The translations under genes were made by a program, and so were the position numbers. The notes beneath the pieces were generated by a model. It ran no database searches, was not told the DNA's origin, and saw only the letters and a program-made list of their open reading frames with translations. This document shows, piece by piece, positions 1-8,479 of a stretch of DNA of 64,000 nt. Numbering within the stretch: position 1 is the first letter of the stretch; each line of letters begins with the position of its first letter. The stretch is from UBA4582 sp965657335 (lineage in GTDB: Bacteria > Pseudomonadota > Gammaproteobacteria > Pseudomonadales > Azotimanducaceae), in assembly GCA_965657335.1 (NCBI GenBank), contig CBFHOH010000013.1, forward strand, positions 61,236 to 125,235, in the 5' to 3' direction.

Positions 1-182
1 ACGTGTACATACATGATTCTGAAACTATTGCCCTGCTGATAGTCCTGAGGCGCGAAGGCAAGCCCCCACACCATACCCAGACACAGGAACAGGAAGGCGC
101 TGACGCTTATCCAGGGCAGCCATTTCCCGCTGAGATCAAAGAAATATCTGGGAGAACCCAGTTTATGGAACCATTGCCACAT
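1..182 (-). CDS. ccmC: Cytochrome c maturation protein CcmC (5' part only)
   Basis: This is the first 60 codons of CcmC, the membrane protein that presents haem to CcmE during c-type cytochrome maturation. The ATG is the complement of 180-182 and the rest of the gene lies beyond the left edge. The visible N-terminus begins MWQWFHKLGSPRYFF and continues into a first membrane segment (about residues 23-41) and then a QQGNSFRIMYVH stretch, all typical of CcmC. It follows ccmA and ccmB in the normal ccmABC order. The 148-bp gap to ccmB is wider than usual for this operon. The identification rests on the N-terminal signature and the neighbours. Confidence 0.9.
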   Translation of the reverse strand, partial: MWQWFHKLGSPRYFFDLSGKWLPWISVSAFLFLCLGMVWGLAFAPQDYQQGNSFRIMYVH

Positions 183-330
183 ACAAAACCTTAAACGTAC
201 TAGTCCAACGGACGGTGAAACCATCGGTTGTTAACCGCCGCAAATCATATCAGAAACCCATCAAATTTTCGATTTAACACGCCATTAGAAACACAATTTC
301 GACACCCTTCCGCGTCATTCGTTCAGTCAC

Positions 331-999
331 TCACTGACTCACCGATATCTTGATACCAAGGCAGGTCGCCAGAGGCGCAAAACCAAGAGACAACATCAAT
401 ATTGCACCCAGCCAGAGCATATGACCCTGATAATTTCCATCAGATACGCCGGCCTGAACCATCGCGGTCGCAAGTATTAAAACAGGCACATAGAGCGGCA
501 AAATCAGGATAGAAATCAACACGCCGCCTTTCTTTAGACCGACCGTCAAACTGGCGCCAATCGCGCCCAACAAACTCAGAATTGGCGTCGCTATGCAAAG
601 CGATATTACTAGCGCAATTAAGCCTGTCTCATTTACAAACAGCATCATTCCGAGCAAAGGACTCATCAAGGTTAATGGCAAGCCGGACACTATCCAGTGA
701 CTGATTATTTTACCGATGACAATGAAATAAAGTGGTTCGGCTGACAGTGCCATCTGTTCAAGCGAACCGTCATCAAAATCGCTCTTAAACATCATCTCCA
801 TCGATAGCAAGGTAGCAAGCAATGCCGCAACCCAAATCACACCCGGCGCTATCTCGCTTAACATCTCTTCTGACGGGCTAATCCCAAGCGGAAACAAACT
901 GATCACTATCACGAAGAAAACCAGCGGATTTAACATATCGGCTGGATTTCTGGCCATCACCATAAGATCTCGCCGGACAGTCGCCCATACCAACTTCAA
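331..999 (-). CDS. ccmB: Haem exporter permease CcmB
   Basis: CcmB is the permease partner of the CcmA ATPase in the CcmABCD complex, which releases holo-CcmE in cytochrome c biogenesis at the inner membrane. The 222-residue product has the normal family length and about six hydrophobic segments. It carries the N-terminal cytoplasmic RRDLMVMARNPADMLNPLVFF segment and an FDDGSLEQMALS loop that are characteristic of CcmB. Its ATG overlaps the end of ccmA by 4 bp (996-999), so translation is probably coupled. Nothing is missing. Confidence 0.96.
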   Translation of the reverse strand: MKLVWATVRRDLMVMARNPADMLNPLVFFVIVISLFPLGISPSEEMLSEIAPGVIWVAALLATLLSMEMMFKSDFDDGSLEQMALSAEPLYFIVIGKIISHWIVSGLPLTLMSPLLGMMLFVNETGLIALVISLCIATPILSLLGAIGASLTVGLKKGGVLISILILPLYVPVLILATAMVQAGVSDGNYQGHMLWLGAILMLSLGFAPLATCLGIKISVSQ

Positions 1000-1586
1000 G
1001 CCCGCACCCCCAGACTGAGTGTACGCACCCTCGCGTCTAGCGTGACCACTTGGTGGCTGGTCAGTACAATTACACCGCCATTACCAAGATGTTCTTGCAT
1101 GCGGTCTTCAATGCGTTCAACACCGGCAACGTCGATCGCACTGAAGGGCTCGTCCAGTATTAACACATCCGGGAGCGGCAAAAACAGGCGCGCCAGGTTT
1201 ACCCGCTTGCGCTGGCCTTCAGACATTGAGCCACATGGCACGCCCTCAAACCGAAGCAAGTCAACCATCTCTAGTGCTGCCATTAGCGCCTGATGGCTAT
1301 GCGATTGGCCACTCAATTGGCCTAGCCAGGCAAGGTTTTCGAGTGCGGTCAATTGGTCTTTAACACCAGGTTTATGCCCCACATAAAGGGGATACTGCTC
1401 TGTCTCCCAAGCGACTTCCCCCTCATAGTCCTCATACAGCCCACATAGGATTCTCAACAGGGTCGTTTTACCGGTACCGTTCCCTCCTTGCACCCGCAAG
1501 AGCTCGCCGCCCTGAACGGAGAAACTAACGTTCTCGAATAAGGGCCGATGTTCCCGTTCGCAGGTAAGTTGATTGACATGTAGCAT
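996..1586 (-). CDS. ccmA: Haem exporter ATP-binding protein CcmA
   Basis: This is the ABC-type ATPase of the CcmAB complex, which powers release of haem-loaded CcmE. The 196 residues hold a Walker A motif GGNGTGKT (34-41), an ABC signature SEGQ (122-125), a Walker B VLILDE (141-146) and a switch histidine H178. The length is slightly below the usual 200-210. It is the first gene of the minus-strand ccmABC set and overlaps ccmB by 4 bp. Its promoter should lie in the 295-bp region to the right (1587-1881), where I saw no other gene. Confidence 0.96.
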   Translation of the reverse strand: MLHVNQLTCEREHRPLFENVSFSVQGGELLRVQGGNGTGKTTLLRILCGLYEDYEGEVAWETEQYPLYVGHKPGVKDQLTALENLAWLGQLSGQSHSHQALMAALEMVDLLRFEGVPCGSMSEGQRKRVNLARLFLPLPDVLILDEPFSAIDVAGVERIEDRMQEHLGNGGVIVLTSHQVVTLDARVRTLSLGVRA

Positions 1587-1881
1587 GCAGCAATTATATA
1601 GGTTGTTGAGAGGGAATGTCGCATCAGGCGACGGCCTCGTGTCTTATACGCTGATTCTTCGCCAGCGGGCTTATTATGGGCACCTGCGGCGCTGCAGCTA
1701 AATATCGGACCGCTACAATTTGGCACGTAAGCGAATAAGACAATCTCCCATCGGCTGTGTGAAAACCATCTACAAGATCACTTTTTGTATCTGACGCGCG
1801 GCTCTGTGTACACACCCCAATTGTTATTCATGATGATTCCGAATAACATCACAGAATTCTGACTCTGACGGCCCAATCAAC

Positions 1882-2853
1882 TTGTTTGCCTCTATCATAG
1901 TAAGCGCTCTAGCTTTGTTGCTAATTTTCCTCTTCTTCAATCGACCAACGCTTAACTCGAAAGCGCCCTTGTCAACTGTTCCAGATAACCTGTCAATGGC
2001 TGAACTTGAACGCTGGGTTAAACATTCGGAATCCAACACGCGCGATATTGTCGAGGGTGCCGAAGCTATGATTGAGTTTGCGGACAGCGATGCACCCACT
2101 CAAACCAGTATATGTTTTCTTTACGTGCACGGATTTTCCGCCAGCCGACAGGAAACTGCGCCAGTAACCTCGGAGATAGCAAGCCACTTTCATGCCAATG
2201 TTTTTCACGCACGCCTCGCCGGACATGGTGTTGGTTCCGCGGGCATGATCAGCAGCGCAGAATCTTGGCTGCAAAGTATGGTTGATGCGTGGAAAATCGC
2301 CGAATATTTGGGAGAAGAAGTTGTTATCGTCGCCACCTCGACAGGCGCACCACTGACTGTCTGGCTGCTCAAACAGTTAGGCGTTGCAAAAAAAGTAACC
2401 GCCGTACTTTTCATGTCGCCAAACTTTAGAATCAAGAACCCTTTCGGGTTTTTGTTAACTTGGCCGTTGTCGCCTCATTGGGTTCACTTACTCTTGGGTC
2501 GTACGCATAGCTGGGAGGCTGAATCAGAGATACACGCAAGGGTCTGGACGAGCAGCTACTCAACACTGGCCGTGATCGAAATGCAGAAGGTAGTCGACTG
2601 GGCTAAGGCAACCAATCTGGGCAACATCGAAACGCCGCTCGCCATGATGTGCTTGAAAAATGATCCGACGGTTAACGCAAAAACCGCCGAAGAAGTCTTC
2701 CGACGCTGGGGCGCAACAATCAAGTCACACATACCAGTTAAGCAAGATAGCGACAACGCCGAGCATGTTTTTGCGGGTCACCTCTCGGGTCCGAAAAGAA
2801 CAGCGGATACAGTAAAAGACTTTATCACTTTTCTAAAACCGATTATTGGTTAG
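1882..2853 (+). CDS. Membrane-anchored alpha/beta hydrolase
   Basis: This is a serine hydrolase of unknown substrate. An N-terminal hydrophobic segment (about residues 3-19) suggests an inner-membrane anchor or uncleaved signal. The hydrolase core has an oxyanion-type YVHGFSASRQE segment near 82-92, a nucleophile elbow ATSTGAP in place of the usual GxSxG, an acid-loop candidate LKNDPTV and a late histidine in NAEHVF. The pattern resembles carboxylesterases and monoacylglycerol lipases. The only in-frame start preserving the hydrophobic N-terminus is TTG at 1882, because an in-frame stop at 1834-1836 is followed by no ATG or GTG. There is no clear Shine-Dalgarno sequence, so the start is uncertain. 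It is read alone, divergent from ccmA. Confidence 0.8.
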   Translation: MFASIIVSALALLLIFLFFNRPTLNSKAPLSTVPDNLSMAELERWVKHSESNTRDIVEGAEAMIEFADSDAPTQTSICFLYVHGFSASRQETAPVTSEIASHFHANVFHARLAGHGVGSAGMISSAESWLQSMVDAWKIAEYLGEEVVIVATSTGAPLTVWLLKQLGVAKKVTAVLFMSPNFRIKNPFGFLLTWPLSPHWVHLLLGRTHSWEAESEIHARVWTSSYSTLAVIEMQKVVDWAKATNLGNIETPLAMMCLKNDPTVNAKTAEEVFRRWGATIKSHIPVKQDSDNAEHVFAGHLSGPKRTADTVKDFITFLKPIIG

Positions 2854-3034
2854 CTCAATCAGAACGGGCAGAACGACGATTACCACGAGCCTGCTGGCGC
2901 TTCTACGCTGAATATTGATGATAACAAGGGCAGCAAGGACCATTGACAACCTAAGAATTGACACGCGAGCGTCAGCGCTATTATTCCAAAAATACTTGGT
3001 TTAACATAACTACACAGGGGGGATAGCGCGACTT

Positions 3035-3931
3035 ATGTCACAGAAACAGACAGTCACCTACGCAATTGTCTTCAAAGGCCAAGTGATTGACGGCTTTCAA
3101 ATTATATCGGTCAAAGACCGGCTAGCAAAAATGCTAAAAGCCGACGCTAAAAAGATATCTACCCTTTTCTCCGGCAAAGTCATTGTCATCAAACGAACCA
3201 CGAACAAACAAGAGGCAATAAAATACGGCAGCGCACTGAGAAAGGTGGGTGCCGATGTCCAAATTAAGGTTGTGCGCAATGAAACTGTCACCGCAAAACC
3301 TGAGCACCACTCAAATACGCGCAAAAAGACTGACAACGCTGCGATAGAAAACACAGCGCCTGCATCGAGACAAACTCAGACGATAAACGTTTCTGAGCCA
3401 GATTTAGCCAATCATTCGTCAGATTTGGTTTCAGCTCAAGCCGCCACTAATCGCTCCATTGTTACTCTATCAATATCCGCCCGCGCACCAGACTTTACGC
3501 TGGCCGAAAACAAGGGAGATCTGTTCGAACCTGCCGCCAAAGAAACCCCGATTGTTGTCAACGTCGACAACATTGATCTCGCCGACAATGACGGTTCGCC
3601 CATGACTCAACCAGAGGTGAAACCGAGGCTTGATTTGGACCTCAGTGCAATTTCCGTCGCGGAGAATGACGGGTCCCCTATCGTCGAACCGATGAAGATG
3701 GCTGAGAAAATAGAGGCGCCAGATTTTGACCTCGATGCACCGGGTGCTGTGCTTGGAACCATCCAGGAGCATGTGACACACATGGCCCCGGATGTCAGCA
3801 ATATTTCTCTTGCGTTTGCTGGCTCAAATTTGCTCAGCCCCGATGAAATCGACGAGGGACCCGCGCCTGTCGTACCCGACGTAAGCAATATTAAACTCGT
3901 CGCAAACAAAGCGTCTTTTGATGCTGGCTGA
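3035..3931 (+). CDS. Repeat-containing protein of unknown function
   Basis: No function is known to me. The first ~85 residues (VTYAIVFKGQVIDGF, then FSGKVIVIKRTT and an ALRKVGADVQIKV strand) resemble a small alpha/beta domain found at the N-terminus of some gammaproteobacterial DUF805- or GYF-type membrane proteins. After a Ser/Thr/Asn-rich linker (about 85-155) come several degenerate acidic repeats. Each is built on a core like DLSAISVAENDGSPI or VDNIDLADNDGSP, and a pair of PDVSNI units closes the protein. No signal peptide or membrane segment is visible, so it is probably cytoplasmic. The start ATG is preceded by a G-rich ribosome-binding site (3016-3021). It is followed by a convergent glycosyltransferase gene pair. 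Confidence 0.7.
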   Translation: MSQKQTVTYAIVFKGQVIDGFQIISVKDRLAKMLKADAKKISTLFSGKVIVIKRTTNKQEAIKYGSALRKVGADVQIKVVRNETVTAKPEHHSNTRKKTDNAAIENTAPASRQTQTINVSEPDLANHSSDLVSAQAATNRSIVTLSISARAPDFTLAENKGDLFEPAAKETPIVVNVDNIDLADNDGSPMTQPEVKPRLDLDLSAISVAENDGSPIVEPMKMAEKIEAPDFDLDAPGAVLGTIQEHVTHMAPDVSNISLAFAGSNLLSPDEIDEGPAPVVPDVSNIKLVANKASFDAG

Positions 3932-3993
3932 TCTATCCACAAGGCGATATTGAACCGGCCGCCTCGACCCAGCCCGCGTGTGAGCTCATCTAA

Positions 3994-4689
3994 TCAGCTA
4001 CCAGCAGCTACCGCGCGTTGCGAAAGCTCTCTTGTCGTAGGGAGACAGCTTGCATTTTGGTCCGTCTCTGTTTGGCTGTTGTATCGCTCGAGATCTTCTG
4101 GCCTGTCAACATCCCATAGCAGCGATAATAACTGCCAATTCTTAAAGCACTTGTTCATCGCTCGAGCCGTCTCGGCACAAACGCTATCGGTGCCCCAATC
4201 CATTCCCTCAAACACAGTCGGTTCGGGTCTTTTCAATCCGATCAAACCATAACCTCCGTCCTCAGCCGGACCAAGGCATGCTGCAGCAGGCATCAGCGAT
4301 TGAATGGCATGCTCAAGATAGACCTCATCAAGATTGACGCAATCAGTGCCGATCAGGATGCTTGATTTGACATCTGGTTCAGCAAGACTGTGCGTCATGG
4401 CAAGGTCCATACGCTCACCCAAATCCGCTCCTTTTTGCAGATGTGTGACCGTGACATCGGTATCAACTAATCGGTCAAAAAACGGGTGTGTTGCATTTGG
4501 TGACACCCACAACCGAACCGGCGCGAGACCAGAAGTCTGCACCATGGTAATCACACGGGTCGCTAGCTCGACGTGTAACTTCATTGCTTCATCATGCGTC
4601 AGCGGTGGAACCAGACGGGTTTTGACAGTGCCAACAATGGGCGCCTTGCACAGAATGACAATTCTTGAATCAGGGTATTTGAACTTCAT
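3994..4689 (-). CDS. TIGR04282-type glycosyltransferase (transferase 1, rSAM/selenodomain-associated)
   Basis: This belongs to the DUF2064/TIGR04282 GT-A-like nucleotidyl or glycosyl transferase family. The 231-residue protein starts with IVILCKAPIVGTVKTRLVP, the family's nucleotide-binding loop, and has GTDCVNL (a DxD-like metal site) and LGPAEDGGYGLIGLK, another family hallmark. Its ATG overlaps the end of the upstream TIGR04283-type gene by 4 bp (4686-4689), a pairing well known for these two families. The radical SAM or selenodomain protein that gives the family its name is not in the window. The physiological product is unknown. Confidence 0.88.
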   Translation of the reverse strand: MKFKYPDSRIVILCKAPIVGTVKTRLVPPLTHDEAMKLHVELATRVITMVQTSGLAPVRLWVSPNATHPFFDRLVDTDVTVTHLQKGADLGERMDLAMTHSLAEPDVKSSILIGTDCVNLDEVYLEHAIQSLMPAAACLGPAEDGGYGLIGLKRPEPTVFEGMDWGTDSVCAETARAMNKCFKNWQLLSLLWDVDRPEDLERYNSQTETDQNASCLPTTRELSQRAVAAGS

Positions 4690-5366
4690 TTATAATACTT
4701 TTTGACTAATATCTCTGGCGATGTGCCCATCGCGTAGCGAATACGAAGATACCACATCAAGAGCACTGTTTTTAGTATTCCTTTCTCCTCCCAACGACGG
4801 CTTGAAGTCGTTAGCGAGGATTGCACCCGCAATGGCGGACTTATTCTGCGCAGTCGGTTTGATAGCTCTATATCCTCCATTAGGGGGATGGCCGCGTAAC
4901 CTCCCAGCGACTCAAATAGACTACGCTTTACGAAAATCGCCTGGTCACCAGTGCAAATACCCGTCTTATTTGATTTCCAGTTCATCATGAATTCAATCAC
5001 TCGAAACGCCCAATGATCACCGCTCAACCGAACATCAAAGCGCCCCCAATCGGCACTGCCTGCTTGAATCAGCGATCTAAAACCTGCGGGCAAATACGTG
5101 TCAGCGTGCAAAAACAACAGATAATCACCCGCTGCCGCTGCTGCACCTGCATTCATTTGGTTGGCTCTGCCTTTCTTTGAAACCACAACTCTACTGACAG
5201 CATTTGCAATATTCGAGACAGAGCCATCTGTGCTGCCACCATCCGCTAGGATTATCTCCATTGCTGGATCCGGGTTTGGCAGTGCCTGCAGAAACAAACG
5301 CAGCCCATCTCCCTCATTTAAAACCGGTATAACGATGGACAGCTTCACTCGCCGTTTATTCATCAA
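4686..5366 (-). CDS. TIGR04283-type family 2 glycosyltransferase (transferase 2, rSAM/selenodomain-associated)
   Basis: This is a GT2 glycosyltransferase of the TIGR04283 type, 226 residues. It opens with LSIVIPVLNEGDGLRLFL, has a nucleotide-sugar site ILADGGSTDGS, a YLLFLHADTYLP segment carrying the DxD motif and a late MEDIELSNRLRR motif (ED base). A predicted membrane-associating stretch occurs near the C-terminus (VLLMWYLRIRYAMG). It is the upstream partner of the overlapping TIGR04282-type gene. A CoA-binding-protein gene lies 12 bp upstream on the same strand, so the three may form one transcription unit. Confidence 0.88.
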   Translation of the reverse strand: MMNKRRVKLSIVIPVLNEGDGLRLFLQALPNPDPAMEIILADGGSTDGSVSNIANAVSRVVVSKKGRANQMNAGAAAAAGDYLLFLHADTYLPAGFRSLIQAGSADWGRFDVRLSGDHWAFRVIEFMMNWKSNKTGICTGDQAIFVKRSLFESLGGYAAIPLMEDIELSNRLRRISPPLRVQSSLTTSSRRWEEKGILKTVLLMWYLRIRYAMGTSPEILVKKYYK

Positions 5367-5378
5367 TGCAAGCAGACG

Positions 5379-5768
5379 TTAAGCATATCGGGCATGCTCA
5401 ATTTTGGTACATTTGTCCTCAACAACTGAAATGCCAGCCTGCTCCAGTGCTTGCCGGGCCTGGGAGTTCCTGATGTCGAGTTGCATCCAAAAGCAGCTAG
5501 CACCGATGGCAATTGCCGGCTCAACGAAGGGCATGACGTTTTCACTTCTCTGAAACACGTCAACCATATCGACTGGTTCAGGAATTGATGCAAGGTCCGG
5601 GTAACAGGTCAGCCCCAAAATCTGCTCGTATTTGGGATTTACCGGAATCACCTTGTAAAACGCCATCAGGTATTGCGCTACACCATAGCTGGCTCTCGCT
5701 GGATTATTGGATAGCCCGACGATAGCAACGCTGTGAGTATTTTTGAGAATAGCTTCAATATTGGTCAT
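5379..5768 (-). CDS. CoA-binding domain protein (YccU-like)
   Basis: This 129-residue protein consists of a single Rossmann-like CoA-binding domain, as in E. coli YccU and in the N-terminus of succinyl-CoA synthetase alpha. The visible features are VAIVGLSNNPARASYGVAQYL (nucleotide loop), VIPVNPKYEQILG, the PVDMVDVFQRSE strand-turn-helix and a C-terminal VVEDKCTKIEHARY. The function is unknown even in model organisms; a CoA-sensing role is often suggested. It sits just upstream of the paired glycosyltransferases on the same strand. Confidence 0.9.
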   Translation of the reverse strand: MTNIEAILKNTHSVAIVGLSNNPARASYGVAQYLMAFYKVIPVNPKYEQILGLTCYPDLASIPEPVDMVDVFQRSENVMPFVEPAIAIGASCFWMQLDIRNSQARQALEQAGISVVEDKCTKIEHARYA

Positions 5769-6023
5769 CGCTTTCTTGATCTAGTTATCAATGAGACGCG
5801 ATGCAATGTACCGAAGCCAACGCCAGCATGCAATTTCCAAAAGATAATTCATATGGCAACCCGGTCGCCGTTAGTCAAGTCGATGCAACATTCTTGTGAC
5901 TCAGTTTTACCGCTGCCTGTTCGGCCGATGTTATTTGGTGACACATTATTGGCACACCGGCTTGCTAAAGACCTCTCAAAAATTGTAGTTTTAGGCACTC
6001 ATTGAAGAAATTTGGAGATACTG

Positions 6024-6989
6024 TTGACTGATTTTGAGCGAACGTCTGATTCGAACTTCGAGAACCTCGACAACTTTCCTTTTGCACCGAATTACTATCA
6101 ATGGCAAGACCTGAGAATGCACTACATTGATGAAGGCCCGAAAGATGGTCCCGTCATGTTGCTTTTACATGGTATGCCAACGTGGAGCTATTTATACCGC
6201 GACATTATCCCGCCGTTGGTATCAGCTGGATATCGTTGCATTGCGCCGGATCACATGGGCTTTGGTCGATCAGACAAACCCGTCGACATCCACTGGTATA
6301 CGATCGCCAGACACACTGAGATATTGACCACACTCATCACCAACTTGGATCTGAACAACATCACTCTATTGTGCCAAGACTGGGGTGGTCCGACCGGGCT
6401 TGCCCAAGCGGTCACGATGCCGGAGCGCTTCTCTCGACTTTTCATCATGAACACTTGGCTACATCATCCTGAATATGAATATTCTGAGGCAATAAAAAAC
6501 TGGAACCAAAACTGGCATGAGGGTGGCACTTTCCACAGAGCAAGACCGAATGTTGGTTTACTCATGGTGATGTCTGCTGGCTTGGCTGCGCCTGCCGAAG
6601 TCATACCTCATATCCTGGCAGGCACAGAGCCAGATCTGGCGGGTGAGGCAGCGAAAATGTACCAGGCCTATTCAGCACCCCACAAAGGGGTTAGTGATGC
6701 CGCGTATAACGGGTTGAGAAGATTCCCGCTGTCGATTCCCGTCGATAGTTACGACAACGGCAATGGCGCTGCACAAACCTTGCATTACAAACAACTCTTG
6801 CAGTGGCGCAAACCTGTCCACTTTATATGGGGATGTCAGGACGAAGTATTTAACGAAGCATGGGGCAGAAAATGGGCTCAGCAAATGAAGGCAAGCTTTG
6901 ATCCGGTTTCAGGGGCTGGTCACTTTCTTCAGAATACGCATGGTGAAGAGGTTGCTCGCCATGTGCTCAACAGAATAGAACAGAGGTAA
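6024..6989 (+). CDS. Haloalkane dehalogenase-like alpha/beta hydrolase
   Basis: The protein is probably a haloalkane dehalogenase of the DhlA-like subfamily. It has an HGMPTWSYLYRD oxyanion segment, a CQDWGG elbow with an aspartate nucleophile and halide-binding Trp beside it, an acid in IWGCQDEVF and a catalytic His in GAGHFLQ. DhlA has Glu after the HG pair; here it is Met, so activity needs testing. The sequence is less like epoxide hydrolases because the Tyr lid motif is not evident. I prefer TTG at 6024, which has GGAG six bases upstream; an in-frame TTG at 6012 would add four residues. It is monocistronic, followed by tRNA-Arg. Confidence 0.82.
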   Translation: MTDFERTSDSNFENLDNFPFAPNYYQWQDLRMHYIDEGPKDGPVMLLLHGMPTWSYLYRDIIPPLVSAGYRCIAPDHMGFGRSDKPVDIHWYTIARHTEILTTLITNLDLNNITLLCQDWGGPTGLAQAVTMPERFSRLFIMNTWLHHPEYEYSEAIKNWNQNWHEGGTFHRARPNVGLLMVMSAGLAAPAEVIPHILAGTEPDLAGEAAKMYQAYSAPHKGVSDAAYNGLRRFPLSIPVDSYDNGNGAAQTLHYKQLLQWRKPVHFIWGCQDEVFNEAWGRKWAQQMKASFDPVSGAGHFLQNTHGEEVARHVLNRIEQR

Positions 6990-7019
6990 TGCAAATTTCA
7001 TCGAAAATCGATCTATGCA

Positions 7020-7048
7020 TTCAACTGACAAGCATCAACTGGTAGTAT
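7020..7048 (+). promoter_or_regulatory. Possible sigma70 promoter of tRNA-Arg
   Basis: TTCAAC at 7020-7025 and TAGTAT at 7043-7048 are separated by 17 bases and end 12 bases before the mature tRNA 5' end. Both hexamers are imperfect, so this is only a plausible reading. Confidence 0.3.
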
Positions 7049-7060
7049 ATGCGTCACCGC

Positions 7061-7135
7061 GCCCCCGTAGTTGAATGGATACAATAGGGACCTCCTAAGT
7101 CTTAGGTGCTGGTTCGATTCCAGCCGGGGGCACCA
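7061..7135 (+). tRNA. tRNA-Arg (anticodon CCT)
   Basis: This is a full cloverleaf of 75 bases with an encoded CCA. The acceptor arms are GCCCCCG (7061-7067) and CGGGGGC (7125-7131). The anticodon loop is CTCCTAA with anticodon CCT, reading AGG. The T arm is GCTGG-TTCGATT-CCAGC. The anticodon stem has two G-T wobbles at its outer end. tRNA-Arg(CCT) genes are frequent integration sites, but no integrase or repeated 3' end was seen here. Confidence 0.97.
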
Positions 7136-7240
7136 CTTCCGCGCCCTATCTCATCTCGCCGTTGTTTCAGCTAGCTTTGCTTGTGATTACAGGGCTAATG
7201 TTTACCACAAAAACTAAACTTCAATGAGGAGTAAGCAACG

Positions 7241-8008
7241 ATGGATCTTGGTCTAGAGGGTGCAAAAGCCGTGATATCTGGCGGCAGCAAAGGTATTGGT
7301 TTAGCTGTAGCGAAAACTTTATTAAAAGAAGGAGCCAGTGTTTCTATCGCCGCTCGGCATCAGGCAGGTATCGATGAAGCGCTCGAAGAACTTTCCGCAC
7401 TCGGCACTGCTCACGGCTACGTGTGTGACGTGTCAGATTATGACGCGACCATTCAATGGATGAAGGAAGCCGGAGATAAAATGGGTGGTCTTGATATTGT
7501 TGTCCACAATGCAACCGGCAGTGGACAGCGAGACACAGGACCTGAACCCTGGCGCAAAAATTTTGATATCGATGTGCTAGGTATGGTTGGTATGAGTGAA
7601 GGCGCGCTACCATTTCTCGAAAAATCGAGCCAAGCCGCACTCATACAGATTGCTTCGATTACCGGTATAGAGCATCACGATATGCCCATCAGCCCCAGTT
7701 ACGGCGCAATGAAAGCGGCTTCGATCCGCCACATGGCGCAACTTGCTCAGCAATGGGGTCCAAAAGGCATTAGAGCCAACAGTGTTGCTCCCGGACCCAT
7801 CTACATCGAAGACGGTGCATGGAATCAGATCAAAGATCATGCGACCGCACTTTATGAGCGAGATCGTGATTATCATCCAACTAAGCGCATGGGCACTGCA
7901 GAAGAAGTTGCCCGAGTTGTTGCGTTCTTGGCAAGCCCCGCCGCTAGTTGGGTGAATGGCGCTAATGTGAGAGTTGATGGTGCCTTTACACGCGGCGTCG
8001 ACTTCTAG
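7241..8008 (+). CDS. Short-chain dehydrogenase/reductase (SDR)
   Basis: This is a classical SDR of 255 residues. It has the cofactor loop SGGSKGIG near residues 10-17, a VHNATG structural motif, a catalytic Ser in the IASITG strand, and the YGAMKAA Tyr/Lys pair. An Arg in the AARHQ segment after the second strand favours NADP(H). The C-terminal WVNGANVRVDGAFTRG is the usual SDR ending. The substrate cannot be told. The start ATG has a good AGGAG about 10 bases upstream. Its stop overlaps the convergent PPOX gene by 4 bp. Confidence 0.92.
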   Translation: MDLGLEGAKAVISGGSKGIGLAVAKTLLKEGASVSIAARHQAGIDEALEELSALGTAHGYVCDVSDYDATIQWMKEAGDKMGGLDIVVHNATGSGQRDTGPEPWRKNFDIDVLGMVGMSEGALPFLEKSSQAALIQIASITGIEHHDMPISPSYGAMKAASIRHMAQLAQQWGPKGIRANSVAPGPIYIEDGAWNQIKDHATALYERDRDYHPTKRMGTAEEVARVVAFLASPAASWVNGANVRVDGAFTRGVDF

Positions 8009-8412
8009 CGAATCACACCATGGACGTGCGTGGGCCTAATACGAATGATGACGCGATTCTGAACCTCAAGCCATTCAGGAAGGTTTTCGGGAAGTTCATA
8101 ACCAGAACCGGTGATATTATCAAAAACACGAATCGTGTCATTTTCAATATTTTCCCGCAGTATGTAAGCCTCGCCTTGCACAGCCACAAAATTAAATGGC
8201 TCCTGGTTACTCAGGATACACAGATTCACCATCGGTTGGGCCTCGATTGATCGCGCCTTGAACGCAGGCCCTGGTGTTGAGATCACTAACTCATCGATTG
8301 CTCTTGCATACGCCACGACCGAGCTTGAGGGACCGCGTTTTCCGTTAGTCGTGAGCACTGCCCACCGATGTTCGGATATAAATTCATCAAATTGCTTGTC
8401 TGTCGAGATCAT
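8005..8412 (-). CDS. Pyridoxamine 5'-phosphate oxidase-fold flavoprotein
   Basis: This is a 135-residue split-beta-barrel protein of the PPOX/FDOR superfamily, which binds FMN or F420. Visible family features are the opening RWAVLTTNGKRGPSSSVVAYA, then ELVISTPGPAFKARSIEAQP (phosphate-binding region) and a NRVIIRIRPTHVHGV C-terminal strand. Rv1155-like proteins have this size. The cofactor and substrate cannot be decided from sequence alone. It converges on the SDR gene with a 4-bp overlap and is transcribed separately from it. Confidence 0.83.
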   Translation of the reverse strand: MISTDKQFDEFISEHRWAVLTTNGKRGPSSSVVAYARAIDELVISTPGPAFKARSIEAQPMVNLCILSNQEPFNFVAVQGEAYILRENIENDTIRVFDNITGSGYELPENLPEWLEVQNRVIIRIRPTHVHGVIR

Positions 8413-8479
8413 AGCTGGTCCTGCTATTGGTCTGAATTTTTATAGGGTAGTGAATTCCCTTACGGAGAAAGTCTCATGA

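Noticed and set aside
2854..3034. Possible short minus-strand peptide gene (M-V-L-A-A-L-V start near 2943)
   Set aside because: It is about 40 codons with no ribosome-binding site, overlaps the end of the hydrolase gene and has no recognised motif.
5733..6005. 90-codon plus-strand frame upstream of the haloalkane dehalogenase-like gene
   Set aside because: It starts inside the CoA-binding-protein gene on the other strand, has no ribosome-binding site and matches no family known to me.
7061..7135. tRNA-Arg(CCT) as an integration site of a mobile element
   Set aside because: No integrase gene and no duplicated tRNA 3' end was found in the window; the neighbours look like ordinary chromosomal genes.
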